DNA of 64,000 nucleotides from Peptococcaceae bacterium 1109 (GTDB taxonomy: Bacteria > Bacillota > Limnochordia > Darwinibacteriales > Darwinibacteriaceae), in assembly GCA_001028815.1 (NCBI GenBank), contig LDJB01000005.1, positions 42,684-106,683 on the forward strand, read 5' to 3'. Below are positions 52,281 to 61,713 of this stretch, in pieces. Made by a program: the position numbers and the translations under genes. Under the pieces are notes generated by a model. The model made no database searches and was not told where the DNA came from. It saw only the letters and a list, made by a program, of their open reading frames with translations. Within the stretch, counting starts at the first letter, position 1. Each line of letters opens with the position of its first letter.

Positions 52281-53366
52281 GTGAAGAGAATTGTTGCGCT
52301 GTTGATGGTTGTTTCAGTTCTCCTGATGGGTGTCGGGACCGCTTTTGCTCAACGTGTAGACGTGGGTATCGTTCTCCCCACCAAGGATGAACCTCGCTGG
52401 CTGCAAGACCAGGCTCGCTTTGAAGATGTAATTGCTCAAACTCCATATTCCGTAGAAGTACTCTTCAGCCAAGGTTCATCTGCTGCAGAGAAGACCAATG
52501 TGGAGACCCTCATCGCTAGGGGGGCAAAGGTTATCATCATCTGTGCCCATGATGCAGCTGCCGCTGGCATCGCTGTGGAAATGGCAAGAGATGAAGGCAT
52601 TGCTGTAATCTCCTACGACCGCTTGATCACCGACACAGACGCTATTGACTACTATGTCACATTTGACAGCGTTGCCGTTGGTGAAGCCATGGGTCAATAC
52701 CTGGTAGACAACGTTGAAGGCAAGGACAATCCGCTGTACCTCTATGCTGGTGCCTTGACCGACAACAACGCCTTCCTGTTCTTCCAGGGTGCATGGAACA
52801 TCCTCCAGCCGAAGATTGCCGATGGCACCTTCCGGATTATCAACTCCGCTAAGGCTCGGGAATTTGCGCAAATCAAGGATCTCACCAGGGACCAACAAGC
52901 AGCTATTATCGGTGAAATCACCACCGATTGGGACATGAACGTTTCTAAGTCCAAGGCTGAAGCTCACTTGACTGCCGCCTCCGCTGCAGACAAGGGCGTA
53001 TGCTATATCCTGGCTCCCAACGATGGCACTTCTCGTTCCATCGCCGACGTATTCGCTGCTGACCCAGATGTCACCGCCTACTATGTCACCGGTCAAGACG
53101 CTGAAAAGGCTTCCGTACAGTACATTATCGACGGCAAGCAGAGCATGACGGTCTTCAAGGACACCCGTGTTCTCGCCACCGACGCCATGAACATGGCAGT
53201 GGAAATCATCGAGGGCAAGACTCCTCAGACCGATGCTTTCTACTTCAACCAAGTCATCGATGTTCCTTCCAAGCAGTCGCCAGTAATCGTGGTGACCAAG
53301 GACAACGTGAAGGAAGCCCTCATCGATTCTGAGTACTATTCAGCTGATGAGTTCACCGGACTCTAA
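52281..53366 (+). CDS. Sugar-binding protein (ChvE/XylF-like)
   Basis: 361 residues from GTG 52281, where AGGA lies just upstream; ATG 52254 also fits the frame but would leave almost no leader. The signal peptide ends VGTAFA before QRVDVG, with no lipobox. A Peripla_BP_4 fold with DYYVTFDSVAVGEAMGQYLV and LAPNDGTSRSIADVF. ChvE-type proteins bind monosaccharides such as xylose, glucose or arabinose in the periplasm. First gene of a three-gene transporter operon. Confidence 0.9.
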   Translation: MKRIVALLMVVSVLLMGVGTAFAQRVDVGIVLPTKDEPRWLQDQARFEDVIAQTPYSVEVLFSQGSSAAEKTNVETLIARGAKVIIICAHDAAAAGIAVEMARDEGIAVISYDRLITDTDAIDYYVTFDSVAVGEAMGQYLVDNVEGKDNPLYLYAGALTDNNAFLFFQGAWNILQPKIADGTFRIINSAKAREFAQIKDLTRDQQAAIIGEITTDWDMNVSKSKAEAHLTAASAADKGVCYILAPNDGTSRSIADVFAADPDVTAYYVTGQDAEKASVQYIIDGKQSMTVFKDTRVLATDAMNMAVEIIEGKTPQTDAFYFNQVIDVPSKQSPVIVVTKDNVKEALIDSEYYSADEFTGL

Positions 53367-53393
53367 TACCCTTCGCAAGTAAGGAGTCCTTCC

Positions 53394-53420
53394 AGGCCGA
53401 CTCGGATTCCGGGTCGGCCT
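53394..53420 (+). terminator. Hairpin between binding-protein and ATPase genes
   Basis: AGGCCGACTCGG and CCGGGTCGGCCT (one G-U, 3-base loop) with no full T-run. Such hairpins between binding-protein and ATPase genes commonly raise binding-protein output by mRNA protection or partial termination. Confidence 0.7.
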
Positions 53421-53447
53421 TACTAAGCATAGAAGGAAGGGATACGC

Positions 53448-54995
53448 ATGGCTGATGACTTCATTCTGGAAATGCGCAGTATAACAAAGGAATTTCCGGG
53501 AGTCAGGGCCCTCGACAACGTTGCCTTCCAAGTCCGCAGGGGGGAAATACACTGTTTAGTCGGGGAGAACGGAGCGGGCAAATCGACACTCATGAAGATT
53601 CTCTCCGGTGTATACCCAGTTGGTACGTTTGAAGGTGAGATTGTCCTCAATGGGCAGCCTCAGCAGTTCCGCAGCATCGGCGACAGCACCAGGTGCGGGA
53701 TTGCCATTATTTATCAGGAGCTGGCCGTTTTTCCTGAGTTGACCATTTACGAGAACATTTTCGTGGGCAATGAGATTACCGATGGCATGGTGATTGATTG
53801 GAACGAGACCATCGTCCGAGCCGCAGCAGTGATGAAGCGGGTTGGGCTTAACATGGACCCAGCTACCAAGGTCAAGCACCTCAGTGTGGGCCAACGGCAG
53901 CTTGTAGAAATCGCAAAGGCATTATCCAAGGATGTTCAGCTGTTAATACTAGATGAGCCTACTGCGGCATTAAATGAAGATGACAGCGAAAACCTGCTCA
54001 AGTTGCTGCGGGATTTGAAGGAGCAGGGCGTGACTTCTATCATGATCTCCCACAAGCTGAAGGAAGTTCTCGCTATAGCCGATACAATTACGGTGCTCCG
54101 GGACGGCAAAGTGATTAAGTCTATGGATGCCCGGGAGCGGGAAATCACGGAACAGGAGATCATTCGCTATATGGTTGGCCGGGAGATTGAGAACATCTAT
54201 CCGGAGCGCAAGCGGTCTGAGTCCAAGGAAGTCGTGTTTGAACTGCGGGACTGGAGCGTTGTGGATCGGGAAACCAAGCGGGAGCTTCTCCACAAGGTCA
54301 ACGTGAAAGTTCATAAAGGAGAAATCGTGGGAATTGCTGGCCTCATGGGTGCAGGCCGGACCGAGCTGGCCATGAGCCTGTTTGGTAACGTCCCAGGCTA
54401 CGAGCTTACATCAGGGGAAATGCTGGTCAAAGGAAAACCCATGCGCTTTAAGCACCCCTACGATGCCATTGAAAATGGCGTGGCCTACGCCACTGAGGAC
54501 AGGAAAGGAAAAGGGCTGATCTTGATCCAGGATGTGAAGTTTAATATTTCCATTGCTGGACTCAAACGCCTAGTGCGGGGCCTTGTGGTGAACGACAACG
54601 AGGAGATCGCTGTGGCTAACCACTTCAAAGAGGCCTTTGATATCAGGACACCCAGCGTGCAAACCTTGGTGGGGACTCTGTCCGGTGGCAATCAGCAGAA
54701 AACTTCCGTTGTGAAGTGGCTGTACACCGAGCCAGATCTCTTGATTCTCGATGAGCCCACACGGGGCATCGATGTGGGGGCCAAGTTCGAAATCTATACC
54801 CTCATGAATCAGTTGGTGGAGCAGGGTATGAGTATTATCATGATTTCCAGCGAACTGCTGGAGGTCTTAGGGATGAGCGACCGGATCTATGTCATGGCAG
54901 AGGGCACCATCACTGGTGAACTGCCAGCGGAAGAAGCAACGGAGGAAATTGTTATGGCTATGGCAACGAGAACAAGGGAGGTGCCTGTCCGATGA
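53448..54995 (+). CDS. Sugar ABC ATP-binding protein (GguA-like)
   Basis: 515 residues, double nucleotide-binding domain. Walker A GENGAGKST, signature LSVGQRQLVEIAKALS, Walker B LLILDEPTAAL; second domain GLMGAGRTE, LSGGNQQKTSVVKWL and LLILDEPTRGIDVG. The whole set is intact, in contrast with the degenerate ATPase at 7897-9345. It energises sugar uptake with the overlapping permease gene. Confidence 0.93.
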   Translation: MADDFILEMRSITKEFPGVRALDNVAFQVRRGEIHCLVGENGAGKSTLMKILSGVYPVGTFEGEIVLNGQPQQFRSIGDSTRCGIAIIYQELAVFPELTIYENIFVGNEITDGMVIDWNETIVRAAAVMKRVGLNMDPATKVKHLSVGQRQLVEIAKALSKDVQLLILDEPTAALNEDDSENLLKLLRDLKEQGVTSIMISHKLKEVLAIADTITVLRDGKVIKSMDAREREITEQEIIRYMVGREIENIYPERKRSESKEVVFELRDWSVVDRETKRELLHKVNVKVHKGEIVGIAGLMGAGRTELAMSLFGNVPGYELTSGEMLVKGKPMRFKHPYDAIENGVAYATEDRKGKGLILIQDVKFNISIAGLKRLVRGLVVNDNEEIAVANHFKEAFDIRTPSVQTLVGTLSGGNQQKTSVVKWLYTEPDLLILDEPTRGIDVGAKFEIYTLMNQLVEQGMSIIMISSELLEVLGMSDRIYVMAEGTITGELPAEEATEEIVMAMATRTREVPVR

Positions 54996-56230
54996 GAACG
55001 CAAAAAGCGAATTCTTCAGCGGTTTCCCCGGCTCAGCAGCCCCCACGGGAGCAGCAGAGCTTAGGTGCTGACGTTGCGGCGCTCTTGAAGGAAAACATCC
55101 GCGAGTACGCGATGTACATCGCATTGGTAGTAATCTTCATCACCTTTACCATTGCCACGCAAGGTTTGTTTGTCTCCCCACGCAACCTGGTTAACCTGGT
55201 TAACCAGACCGGTTACGTGGCAGTCTTGGCTATCGGTATGACCCTGATCCTGATTATCCGCCACATTGACCTGTCAGTGGGTTTTGTGGCTGGCTTTACA
55301 GGGGCAGTGGGAGCATTGCTTCTCATGAACGGCTGGAACGTGTGGTTAGTGATCCCTGTGGTACTACTGTGCGGGATTGCCGTTGGAGTTTACCAAGGGT
55401 TCTTGGTTACAGCGATTGGAGTCCCCGCCTTTGTTACTACGCTCGCGGGCATGTTCATCTTCAGGGGACTCTTGTCCTGGGTTACTGCGGGAACCGGCAC
55501 CATTATTGTGCGCGACAGAACATTCCTGCAGTTCTCCAATGGGTACATTCCTGACTTACCCTGGGGTGCGTCTCTCAACTTCCACCTCTTGACCATGCTT
55601 GTTGGTGTGGCCGTGGTGGCGTTCATGGTAGTGTCGCAGGTGCGGGCCCGCCGCAGCTTGCAGCGTTACAACTTCAAGACCACATCGCCCGTGGTGTTCG
55701 GTGCCCAGCTGGTGTTTTCCAGCGCCCTCATTCTAGGCGGCACCTGGATTATGGCTACATATCGTGGGCTTCCTTGGACTGCGGTGATCGTTGCCTGCGT
55801 TCTGGCCATCTATCATTTCTTGCTCACGAAAACCCGGTTCGGCCGCCACATCTATGCCATCGGCGGCAATCCAGAAGCGGCGGAACTCTCGGGCATTAAG
55901 GTGAAGCGGGTCACCTTCTTGGTGTTCTGCTCCATGAGCTTGCTCGCTGCTCTAGCGGGTATTCTCTACACCTCTCGGCTGGCATCTGCAACACCCACGG
56001 CAGGCCTTGGCTTTGAGTTAGATGCCATTGCCTCAAGCTACATTGGCGGTGTTTCGGTGAGCGGTGGAATTGGGCGAGTAACCAACACTATCGTTGGAGC
56101 CTTTGTCATTATGTCCCTCACCAACGGCATGAATCTCTTAGGTGTGGACATCTCCTTCCAATACATGATCAAGGGCTTGATCTTCGTCATAGCAGTAGCT
56201 TTCGATATCCTCACAGGCAGCCGCAGGTAA
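54992..56230 (+). CDS. Sugar ABC permease (GguB/XylH-like)
   Basis: 412 residues, start overlapping the ATPase stop by 4 bp. A longer form of BPD_transp_2 with extra helices, matching the GguB/XylH subgroup. Motifs: IGMTLILIIRHIDLSVGFVA, GRHIYAIGGNPEAAELSGIK and IASSYIGGVSVSGGIG. The N-terminal 30 residues are polar and proline-rich. Confidence 0.92.
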   Translation: MRTQKANSSAVSPAQQPPREQQSLGADVAALLKENIREYAMYIALVVIFITFTIATQGLFVSPRNLVNLVNQTGYVAVLAIGMTLILIIRHIDLSVGFVAGFTGAVGALLLMNGWNVWLVIPVVLLCGIAVGVYQGFLVTAIGVPAFVTTLAGMFIFRGLLSWVTAGTGTIIVRDRTFLQFSNGYIPDLPWGASLNFHLLTMLVGVAVVAFMVVSQVRARRSLQRYNFKTTSPVVFGAQLVFSSALILGGTWIMATYRGLPWTAVIVACVLAIYHFLLTKTRFGRHIYAIGGNPEAAELSGIKVKRVTFLVFCSMSLLAALAGILYTSRLASATPTAGLGFELDAIASSYIGGVSVSGGIGRVTNTIVGAFVIMSLTNGMNLLGVDISFQYMIKGLIFVIAVAFDILTGSRR

Positions 56231-56242
56231 GAAACTTAGCGC

Positions 56243-56285
56243 AAAAAAAGCGCCCCTACCTTCACTTGAAGGTAGGGGCATTTTT
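56243..56285. terminator. Bidirectional terminator
   Basis: A 13-bp perfect stem (GCCCCTACCTTCA, two-base loop) with a T-run on the plus strand and A7 at 56243-56249 giving a T-run on the minus strand. Serves the convergent permease and Big_2-protein genes. Confidence 0.9.
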
Positions 56286-56295
56286 CATCACTGTC

Positions 56296-57597
56296 TTACG
56301 GGAACAAATCGAGGCCTACGTTGATCCCGATCCTAAAGGAGGGCTTAAAGGCATCTGTGGTGGGGAAGATTGCGTCCATCACCGCTTCCACCGGGATGGC
56401 CACCCTGCTGCCTGGGCGGTACTGAGTGCCCATGGTGAAACGGAAAAGAAAACCCTGCTCGCTGGAGATGTCCTCGAAGGGCGTGATGTAGCCCACACCT
56501 GTGCCGATAAACCCGCTCACGGAACGCTGCACTCCGCTGAAGGCAAAGAGCAGTTCCCTGGTGGGATCAAAGTCCACATCGATGGTAATCAGCCCGTTGG
56601 TGAGGAGCGAGCTGAAAAAGGAACTGATAAAACTCAAAGGGTTACTGCCGTCTGCGGTGGGCACCTGCTTTTCCAGATTCCGCTGCTCGAAGGCGGGGGT
56701 CAGGCGGAGGCCAAGCCGCATGGGGCGGCCCTCAATGCCCTCCCGGTTTGTCACAATCGTGCCCACCCGTACGCCTAAGGCAGGGGGGATTACGGTCACC
56801 GTCATGGTCGCGGGAGAGCCTGAACGGGCGGTGCGCCCGATAGCCCGCACCGTTACCGTAGCAGTTCCTGGCTGGAGAGCTCGGATGGTGCCGTCTTCTG
56901 TTACCTCAATCTTCGACTCATCGCTAGAGAAGTAGAGAAACTCCGGCTCGGGGATGGGCCGGCCCATAGAGTCGAGGGCATAGGCAGTGATTTTATACGA
57001 CGAGCCGAGGTTCATTCGGAGCTGGCTGGGAACTGTAAAGACCTGCTCAATGGAGCGTTCAATGACCTGCACATCTGGGGGGAACAGCTCGCTGATGAGC
57101 TTGTCAATCAGGCTGGGCGCATCTGCTACCCGGCTCGTATTGGCCATGGATGAGCCTACTAAAGCTGGAACGCCTGCAGCGTTTTGAAAGCGCTGCACGC
57201 CCACCACCGCTGTGTTTTGCAGAAGTGTGATGGAGCCAGTGATCACCTCTTCAGCGATGCCTGCTTGGAACAGTGCGGCCGCCCGCTCATAGGCGGACGC
57301 GTCCCGCTCATAGGGTAGTCTCTCTACCCGGCTCAGTAGGGTGGTGTTATCTACCACATCAAACTCGCCAAACTGGACCAGGCGGGCCGCAATGCCTTGG
57401 GCCATCACCCGGGATAGATTGATCAGATCCGCCTGTTGAAGGAGAGTTGGCTCGATGTACTCCCCTTGGTCGTTAATTGCCAGAAAGTCTAGGACCACTG
57501 TTGTAGGGAGCTTGCTGGCCGTTGCAGTAGTTGCAGCTCCTCCCACGAGCGCTATGACAAGCACTACGCTGAGAAGCAGGGCGTGCAGTTTGCGCAT
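56296..57597 (-). CDS. Secreted protein with Ig-like (Big_2) domain
   Basis: 433 residues. A signal peptide (ALLLSVVLVIALVGGAATTA) is followed by an N-terminal domain resembling CsgG/TolB-like proteins (LVQFGEFDVVDNTTLLSRVE), a Big_2 domain at about 205-285 (IRALQPGTATVTVRAIG) and a C-terminal beta-rich region ending SFRIGINVGLDLFP. Alternating hydrophobic residues and a terminal aromatic are reminiscent of an outer-membrane barrel strand, but this is tentative. AAAGGATATG precedes the start, and a TATAAT -10 lies at 57640-57645. Confidence 0.7.
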   Translation of the reverse strand: MRKLHALLLSVVLVIALVGGAATTATASKLPTTVVLDFLAINDQGEYIEPTLLQQADLINLSRVMAQGIAARLVQFGEFDVVDNTTLLSRVERLPYERDASAYERAAALFQAGIAEEVITGSITLLQNTAVVGVQRFQNAAGVPALVGSSMANTSRVADAPSLIDKLISELFPPDVQVIERSIEQVFTVPSQLRMNLGSSYKITAYALDSMGRPIPEPEFLYFSSDESKIEVTEDGTIRALQPGTATVTVRAIGRTARSGSPATMTVTVIPPALGVRVGTIVTNREGIEGRPMRLGLRLTPAFEQRNLEKQVPTADGSNPLSFISSFFSSLLTNGLITIDVDFDPTRELLFAFSGVQRSVSGFIGTGVGYITPFEDISSEQGFLFRFTMGTQYRPGSRVAIPVEAVMDAIFPTTDAFKPSFRIGINVGLDLFP

Positions 57598-57788
57598 ATT
57601 ACATATCCTTTCCTATGCATGTTTGTAATGAATACTTGTATTATATTCTACAGAAACACCCTGGCTCCTGTGGGGGTCGGAGGTGGCAAAAAAACGGGAA
57701 CGGGCGTAAGTGATGGGAGGAGGAAATATCCGGCACTTCTTGAAGTTAGCAGGAATATCTCAGGGAAGGCCGAAAGGAGCGAAGCTAT

Positions 57789-58340
57789 ATGAGTACACTG
57801 CCGACGTTGACCACAGACCGCCTCATATTGCGCCCCTTCACCTTAAGTGATGGGCCTCGGGTGCAGGAGCTCGCAGGGAAGCGGGAGATTGCAGCCACGA
57901 CCCTGCTGATTCCCCACCCTTACGAAGACGGCCTCGCGGAACAGTGGATCAGCACCCACAAAGAAGACTACCAAAAACATGGTGCCCTGCATTTTGCCGT
58001 TTGCCTGAAGTCTGGAATCCTTATTGGTGCTATAGGCTTCATGCCAAACAAAGAGCACCAGGTGGGGGAAATCGGCTACTGGATCGGGACAGATTACTGG
58101 GGGCAAGGCTACTGTACAGAGGCGTCTCGAGCAGTATTGAAGTATGTTTTCGATGAACTGAACCTTCGCAAGGTTTATGCTACCCACTTCAGCCACAACC
58201 CCGCCTCAGGGCGGGTTATGGAGAAGCTAGGCATGCAGAAGGAAGGGGTACTGCGCCAGCACATCACCAAGTGGGGCCAGAGCTATGATCTGGTATACTA
58301 CGGCATCTTGAGGGAAGAATTCTACGCGCAAAACCAATAA
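57789..58340 (+). CDS. GNAT N-acetyltransferase (RimJ-like)
   Basis: 183 residues with RimJ/RimL-type features: LTTDRLILRPF, EIGYWIGTDYWGQGYCTEAS (acetyl-CoA loop) and RVMEKLGMQKEGVLR near the end. It acetylates an amine, perhaps a protein N-terminus or a small molecule. Located just before a nucleotidyltransferase gene. Confidence 0.88.
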   Translation: MSTLPTLTTDRLILRPFTLSDGPRVQELAGKREIAATTLLIPHPYEDGLAEQWISTHKEDYQKHGALHFAVCLKSGILIGAIGFMPNKEHQVGEIGYWIGTDYWGQGYCTEASRAVLKYVFDELNLRKVYATHFSHNPASGRVMEKLGMQKEGVLRQHITKWGQSYDLVYYGILREEFYAQNQ

Positions 58341-58349
58341 GGACTGGGG

Positions 58350-59204
58350 GTGGGCCTCATCGGCGTGGAAGGTATCGTCCAAAACGTAACAGAAGCACTT
58401 AGAGCTGTGCCGGGGATTGCGGGGGTAGTACTTGGGGGTTCTCGCGCCCGGGGTACTCATCATCCTGATTCGGATATAGACATAGGCATTTACTACGATG
58501 AAGCAGCAGGATTTAGCACCTCCCACCTCAACACTGTTGCGGCCGAGCTCGATGACGGTCATCGGGAGAACCTGGTAACGCCTCCAGGCGGCTGGGGTCC
58601 ATGGGTGAATGCAGGGGGCTGGCTTACAGTGGCGGGCCGGCCAGTAGACTTAATCCTCCGGGACATTCGCCGGGTTTCCCAGGTCATCGAGGACTGCTTG
58701 ATGGGGAAAGTGACATCTCATTACCAGGCGGGGCATCCCCACGGGTATCTGAACGCAATGTACATGGGGGAGCTGGCTATCTGCCGCATCTTGTTTGATC
58801 CCAACGGACGCCTCGGGGAGCTGCAGGCGAAAACGCACCCCTATCCACCAGCGCTGCAGCGAGCCATTGTAGGATATTTCCTGTTTGAGGCGGACTTTTC
58901 CCTGATGCACGCGGAGGGCACCGTAGGCAAAGACGACCTTTCCTATGTGTGGGGCCACTGCTACCGGGCGGTAGCGTGCCTCAACCAAGTCCTCTTCGCA
59001 CTCAACAGGGAATACTGCATCAATGAGAAGCGCGCGGTGCCCATGATCGAGGCCTTTCCACTGAAGCCCCAGGGCTACAAGTCCCGCATCGACCATGCCA
59101 TATCTCTGTTTTCTCCTAATTCCAGCGAAGCACTTCAGGGGGTGGCTCTCTTGCGAGGGCTTTTCCAAGAAACGGGAAAACTGGCAGAGAAGTACATGCA
59201 ATAA
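58350..59204 (+). CDS. Nucleotidyltransferase-domain protein
   Basis: 284 residues, GTG start nine bases after the acetyltransferase stop. The active site GGSRARGTHHPDSDIDIGIY has the GS and DxD of the kanamycin/minimal nucleotidyltransferase fold, followed by a helical C-terminal domain similar to DUF4037. It may nucleotidylate a small molecule such as an antibiotic. Together with the GNAT gene it looks like a detoxification pair (inference). Confidence 0.8.
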   Translation: MGLIGVEGIVQNVTEALRAVPGIAGVVLGGSRARGTHHPDSDIDIGIYYDEAAGFSTSHLNTVAAELDDGHRENLVTPPGGWGPWVNAGGWLTVAGRPVDLILRDIRRVSQVIEDCLMGKVTSHYQAGHPHGYLNAMYMGELAICRILFDPNGRLGELQAKTHPYPPALQRAIVGYFLFEADFSLMHAEGTVGKDDLSYVWGHCYRAVACLNQVLFALNREYCINEKRAVPMIEAFPLKPQGYKSRIDHAISLFSPNSSEALQGVALLRGLFQETGKLAEKYMQ

Positions 59205-59232
59205 GGAGGATGCCCGGGAGAGGATGTGAACC

Positions 59233-60006
59233 ATGCACGACAGGACTAAATACACGGAAATCAATTCTCGCACGTGGGACCATTGGGCCAGGACAGGCAT
59301 AGATTGGTCCATACCCATTACCCATGTAGAGTATGCAAAGGCCAAGGAGGGGGAATGGGGCGTTTACCTTACTCCTACGAAGTTTGTGCCTAGGGAGTGG
59401 TTTCCTCGATTCCAAGGCACTAAAATTCTAGGGCTGGCTAGCGGCGGTGGACAGCAGATGCCTATCTTTGCCGCGCTCGGGGCAGAGTGCACAGTGTTCG
59501 ACTACTCTGAAGAGCAGCTGGCCCGGGAGCGGGAAGTTGCTGCCCGGGAAGGGTACCATATCCGGATTATCAAGGGGGATATGGCCAAGCCTCTTCCCTT
59601 TGAGGACGAAGAATTTGATGTGATCTTCCATCCCGTGTCCAACTGTTATGTGGAAAATGTTTATCATGTTTGGAACGAATGCTACCGGGTGTTGAGGCGG
59701 GGCGGGGTGCTCCTTGCAGGCATGGACAATGGGCTGAACTTCCTGGTGGAAGATGATGGGCAATCCTCTTTAGCCATTGTGAACAAGCTCCCGTACAATC
59801 CCCTGCGGAACGCCACTGACGAGGAGTATCAGCGCCTCATTGACAGCGGGTACGGCATTCAATTTAGCCACACCTTAGAGGAGCAGATCGGCGGCCAACT
59901 CAAAGCGGGGTTTATACTCACAGATTTATATGAAGACAGAGATCGGACTGGGCTGCTCAGAGAATACGCGCCCCAGTACTTCGCCACAAGAGCGGTGAAG
60001 CCGTGA
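59233..60006 (+). CDS. Class I SAM-dependent methyltransferase
   Basis: 257 residues. SAM site ILGLASGGGQQMPIFAALGA, acidic end of strand 2 in CTVFDYSEEQL, and motif EEFDVIFHPVSNCYVENVYH. Belongs to the Methyltransf_11 type. Substrate unknown. The start codon follows a long gap (28 bp) after the nucleotidyltransferase stop. Confidence 0.88.
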   Translation: MHDRTKYTEINSRTWDHWARTGIDWSIPITHVEYAKAKEGEWGVYLTPTKFVPREWFPRFQGTKILGLASGGGQQMPIFAALGAECTVFDYSEEQLAREREVAAREGYHIRIIKGDMAKPLPFEDEEFDVIFHPVSNCYVENVYHVWNECYRVLRRGGVLLAGMDNGLNFLVEDDGQSSLAIVNKLPYNPLRNATDEEYQRLIDSGYGIQFSHTLEEQIGGQLKAGFILTDLYEDRDRTGLLREYAPQYFATRAVKP

Positions 60007-60148
60007 GCCTTAAGCTGCCCCGGAGCCTCCAAGGGGATTCTTCGCGGAAACTTCGTTGACTAAGCAGCTTAGTTTAGATATAGTCGGGGGGATAGTAGGG
60101 ACAAGAATATGAGTCGAGGGGAACCTCGTGACTTGGAGGCTCAAATAG

Positions 60149-60859
60149 ATGTACCAAGAACTTGTAAGAGGCTTCGGCATACTGCTGGCCTATTTCCTCG
60201 CCAGCGTGGTAGGGGTTTTCGTAGTGCGGCGGTTATTGCCGGTGCCGCGGGAAGTCTTCCGCAAGATGCTGCATTTCATCTTGCTGGGCTCCATCTTTGT
60301 CTTGGTATACGGGTTTGACACTTGGTGGGTGGCGGCTTTGGCAACCTTGGCATTTATGGTTCTGGTGTATCCCATCTTAGCCGTGGGCGAGAGGGTGCTG
60401 AACTTCACCAAGGTGCTCATTGAGAGGAAGCCAGGGGAAATCAAGGGCAGCTTGGTGGTGGCGTGCCTTACCTTTATTGCCCTGATCACCCTGTGCTGGG
60501 GCGGCCTGGGGCAGAAGTACCTGGTAATCGCCGCGGTGCTGGGCTGGGGGACAGGGGATGCGGCAGCAGCATTGGTGGGGAAGCGCTTCGGCAGGCGCTA
60601 TATCGAAGGGCCCTTCGTAGAAGGGCGGAAGAGCCTTGAGGGCACCCTGGCCATGTTCGTGGTATCCTTTATCGCGATTATTATAGTCTTAGTTGTCCAC
60701 AGCGTCCTCCCCTGGTACGGCTATGTGCCCACCGCAGCAGTGACCGCGTTTGTCTGTGCGGTGGTGGAGCTGTACACGAAGAACGGGATGGACACCATCA
60801 CCTGTCCATTGGCGGTAGTGAGCGTCCTTGTTCCTTTAATGTGCCTGTGGGGAGTGTGA
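60149..60859 (+). CDS. Polyprenol/phytol-kinase-like membrane protein
   Basis: 236 residues, about seven membrane helices with the CTP-transferase-type motif GRKSLEGTLAMF and GWGTGDAAAALVGKRFGRRY. This fits the dolichol/phytol kinase and phosphatidate cytidylyltransferase superfamily. It may phosphorylate an isoprenoid alcohol or act in lipid turnover. Next gene starts five bases after the stop. Confidence 0.72.
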   Translation: MYQELVRGFGILLAYFLASVVGVFVVRRLLPVPREVFRKMLHFILLGSIFVLVYGFDTWWVAALATLAFMVLVYPILAVGERVLNFTKVLIERKPGEIKGSLVVACLTFIALITLCWGGLGQKYLVIAAVLGWGTGDAAAALVGKRFGRRYIEGPFVEGRKSLEGTLAMFVVSFIAIIIVLVVHSVLPWYGYVPTAAVTAFVCAVVELYTKNGMDTITCPLAVVSVLVPLMCLWGV

Positions 60860-60863
60860 TCCG

Positions 60864-61484
60864 GTGAGGAAAAAGGCCGGCGAACGGACCCTGCTAGCAT
60901 CCGTACTTTTGAGTGCTCCTGGCCCCATCGTTCTAGGCGCTGCCTTAATGGTGGGCCGCTCCGCGACACAGCTCGCGGATTTCATCCGCCGCACTGCAGA
61001 ACTGGGGGCCATTATCGTCTCGTGGGCCGTATACCGAATTCTAAACCAAGGTAGAGAGCCAGACCCCACACATCAGGCACGGCTGGAGCGGACAGCGAGC
61101 AGCGCGGTTGGCCTGGCCATGTGCCTATCCGGTGCGGCTATGCTTCTCCTAGCCCTATTCTCCTCTGGTACCGACAAGGGAAATGTACTGCCTGCACTAA
61201 TTATTGCCCTATTAGGAGTGCTGACCAACTCTTGGTTTTGGCTGCGGTACCGCAGCCTGAACCGCCAAGGACGGGATGCTATTCTCGCCAGCCAAAGCAG
61301 GCTGTACGGGGCAAAGACCTTAGTGGATGGGTGCGTGACAGCAGCCCTGGCAGTCGTCTTTGTTGCCCCTCATTCAGGTGCGGCTGTGTACGTTGACCGC
61401 ATTGGTTCCTTAGTCGTGGCCCTTTACTTAGCTGCTAGCGGAGTGGGAGTGCTCCGCGGTAAAGCCACGGGAAGTGTAGCGTGA
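60864..61484 (+). CDS. CDF-like membrane protein
   Basis: 206 residues, GTG start with GGGGAG upstream. Several membrane helices with LADFIRRTAELGAIIVSWAV and a C-terminal DRIGSLVVALYLAASGV that resemble the transmembrane part of cation diffusion facilitators. The cytoplasmic metal-binding domain of that family is missing. Could be a cation transporter; weak assignment. Confidence 0.6.
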   Translation: MRKKAGERTLLASVLLSAPGPIVLGAALMVGRSATQLADFIRRTAELGAIIVSWAVYRILNQGREPDPTHQARLERTASSAVGLAMCLSGAAMLLLALFSSGTDKGNVLPALIIALLGVLTNSWFWLRYRSLNRQGRDAILASQSRLYGAKTLVDGCVTAALAVVFVAPHSGAAVYVDRIGSLVVALYLAASGVGVLRGKATGSVA

Positions 61485-61510
61485 ACACCAAACCCCGCAA
61501 GGTGCGGGCA

Positions 61511-61533
61511 AACCCCGCAAGGTGCGGGGTTTT
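61511..61533 (+). terminator. Intrinsic terminator with duplicated hairpin
   Basis: AACCCCGC, AAGGT, GCGGGGTT with TTTT (counting the last stem bases). A second copy of the 20-bp unit lies immediately upstream (61491-61510), so the hairpin is tandemly duplicated. Confidence 0.88.
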
Positions 61534-61635
61534 CTTGTGCCTGCAACTTCCACTTCTCCAAAGGAGGAGTGGTTAAATGCTTTGTAAAGTTATTCTAAGA
61601 GTAAAGCATTATTGCGGGAACGTAAACAATAACTG

Positions 61636-61688
61636 TTGACTTATGCCAGGGAATGGCATATCATATGGGTATACTACCATGGTAGTAT
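61636..61688 (+). promoter_or_regulatory. Promoter with two palindromic operators before the LplB-type transporter
   Basis: TTGACT, 17 bases, TATCAT. The spacer and -10 hold TATGCCA-GGGAA-TGGCATA (61642-61660), a perfect palindrome with 7-bp arms. A second, 18-bp perfect palindrome lies at 61671-61688 (ATACTACCA/TGGTAGTAT), where transcription would begin. Both placements fit repressor binding. Confidence 0.7.
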
Positions 61689-61713
61689 TCACACTTACCG
61701 GGGGTTGGTCTTG

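Noticed and set aside
61491-61533. Tandem 20-bp repeats as a CRISPR array
   Set aside because: Only two units with no spacer; each is a terminator hairpin.
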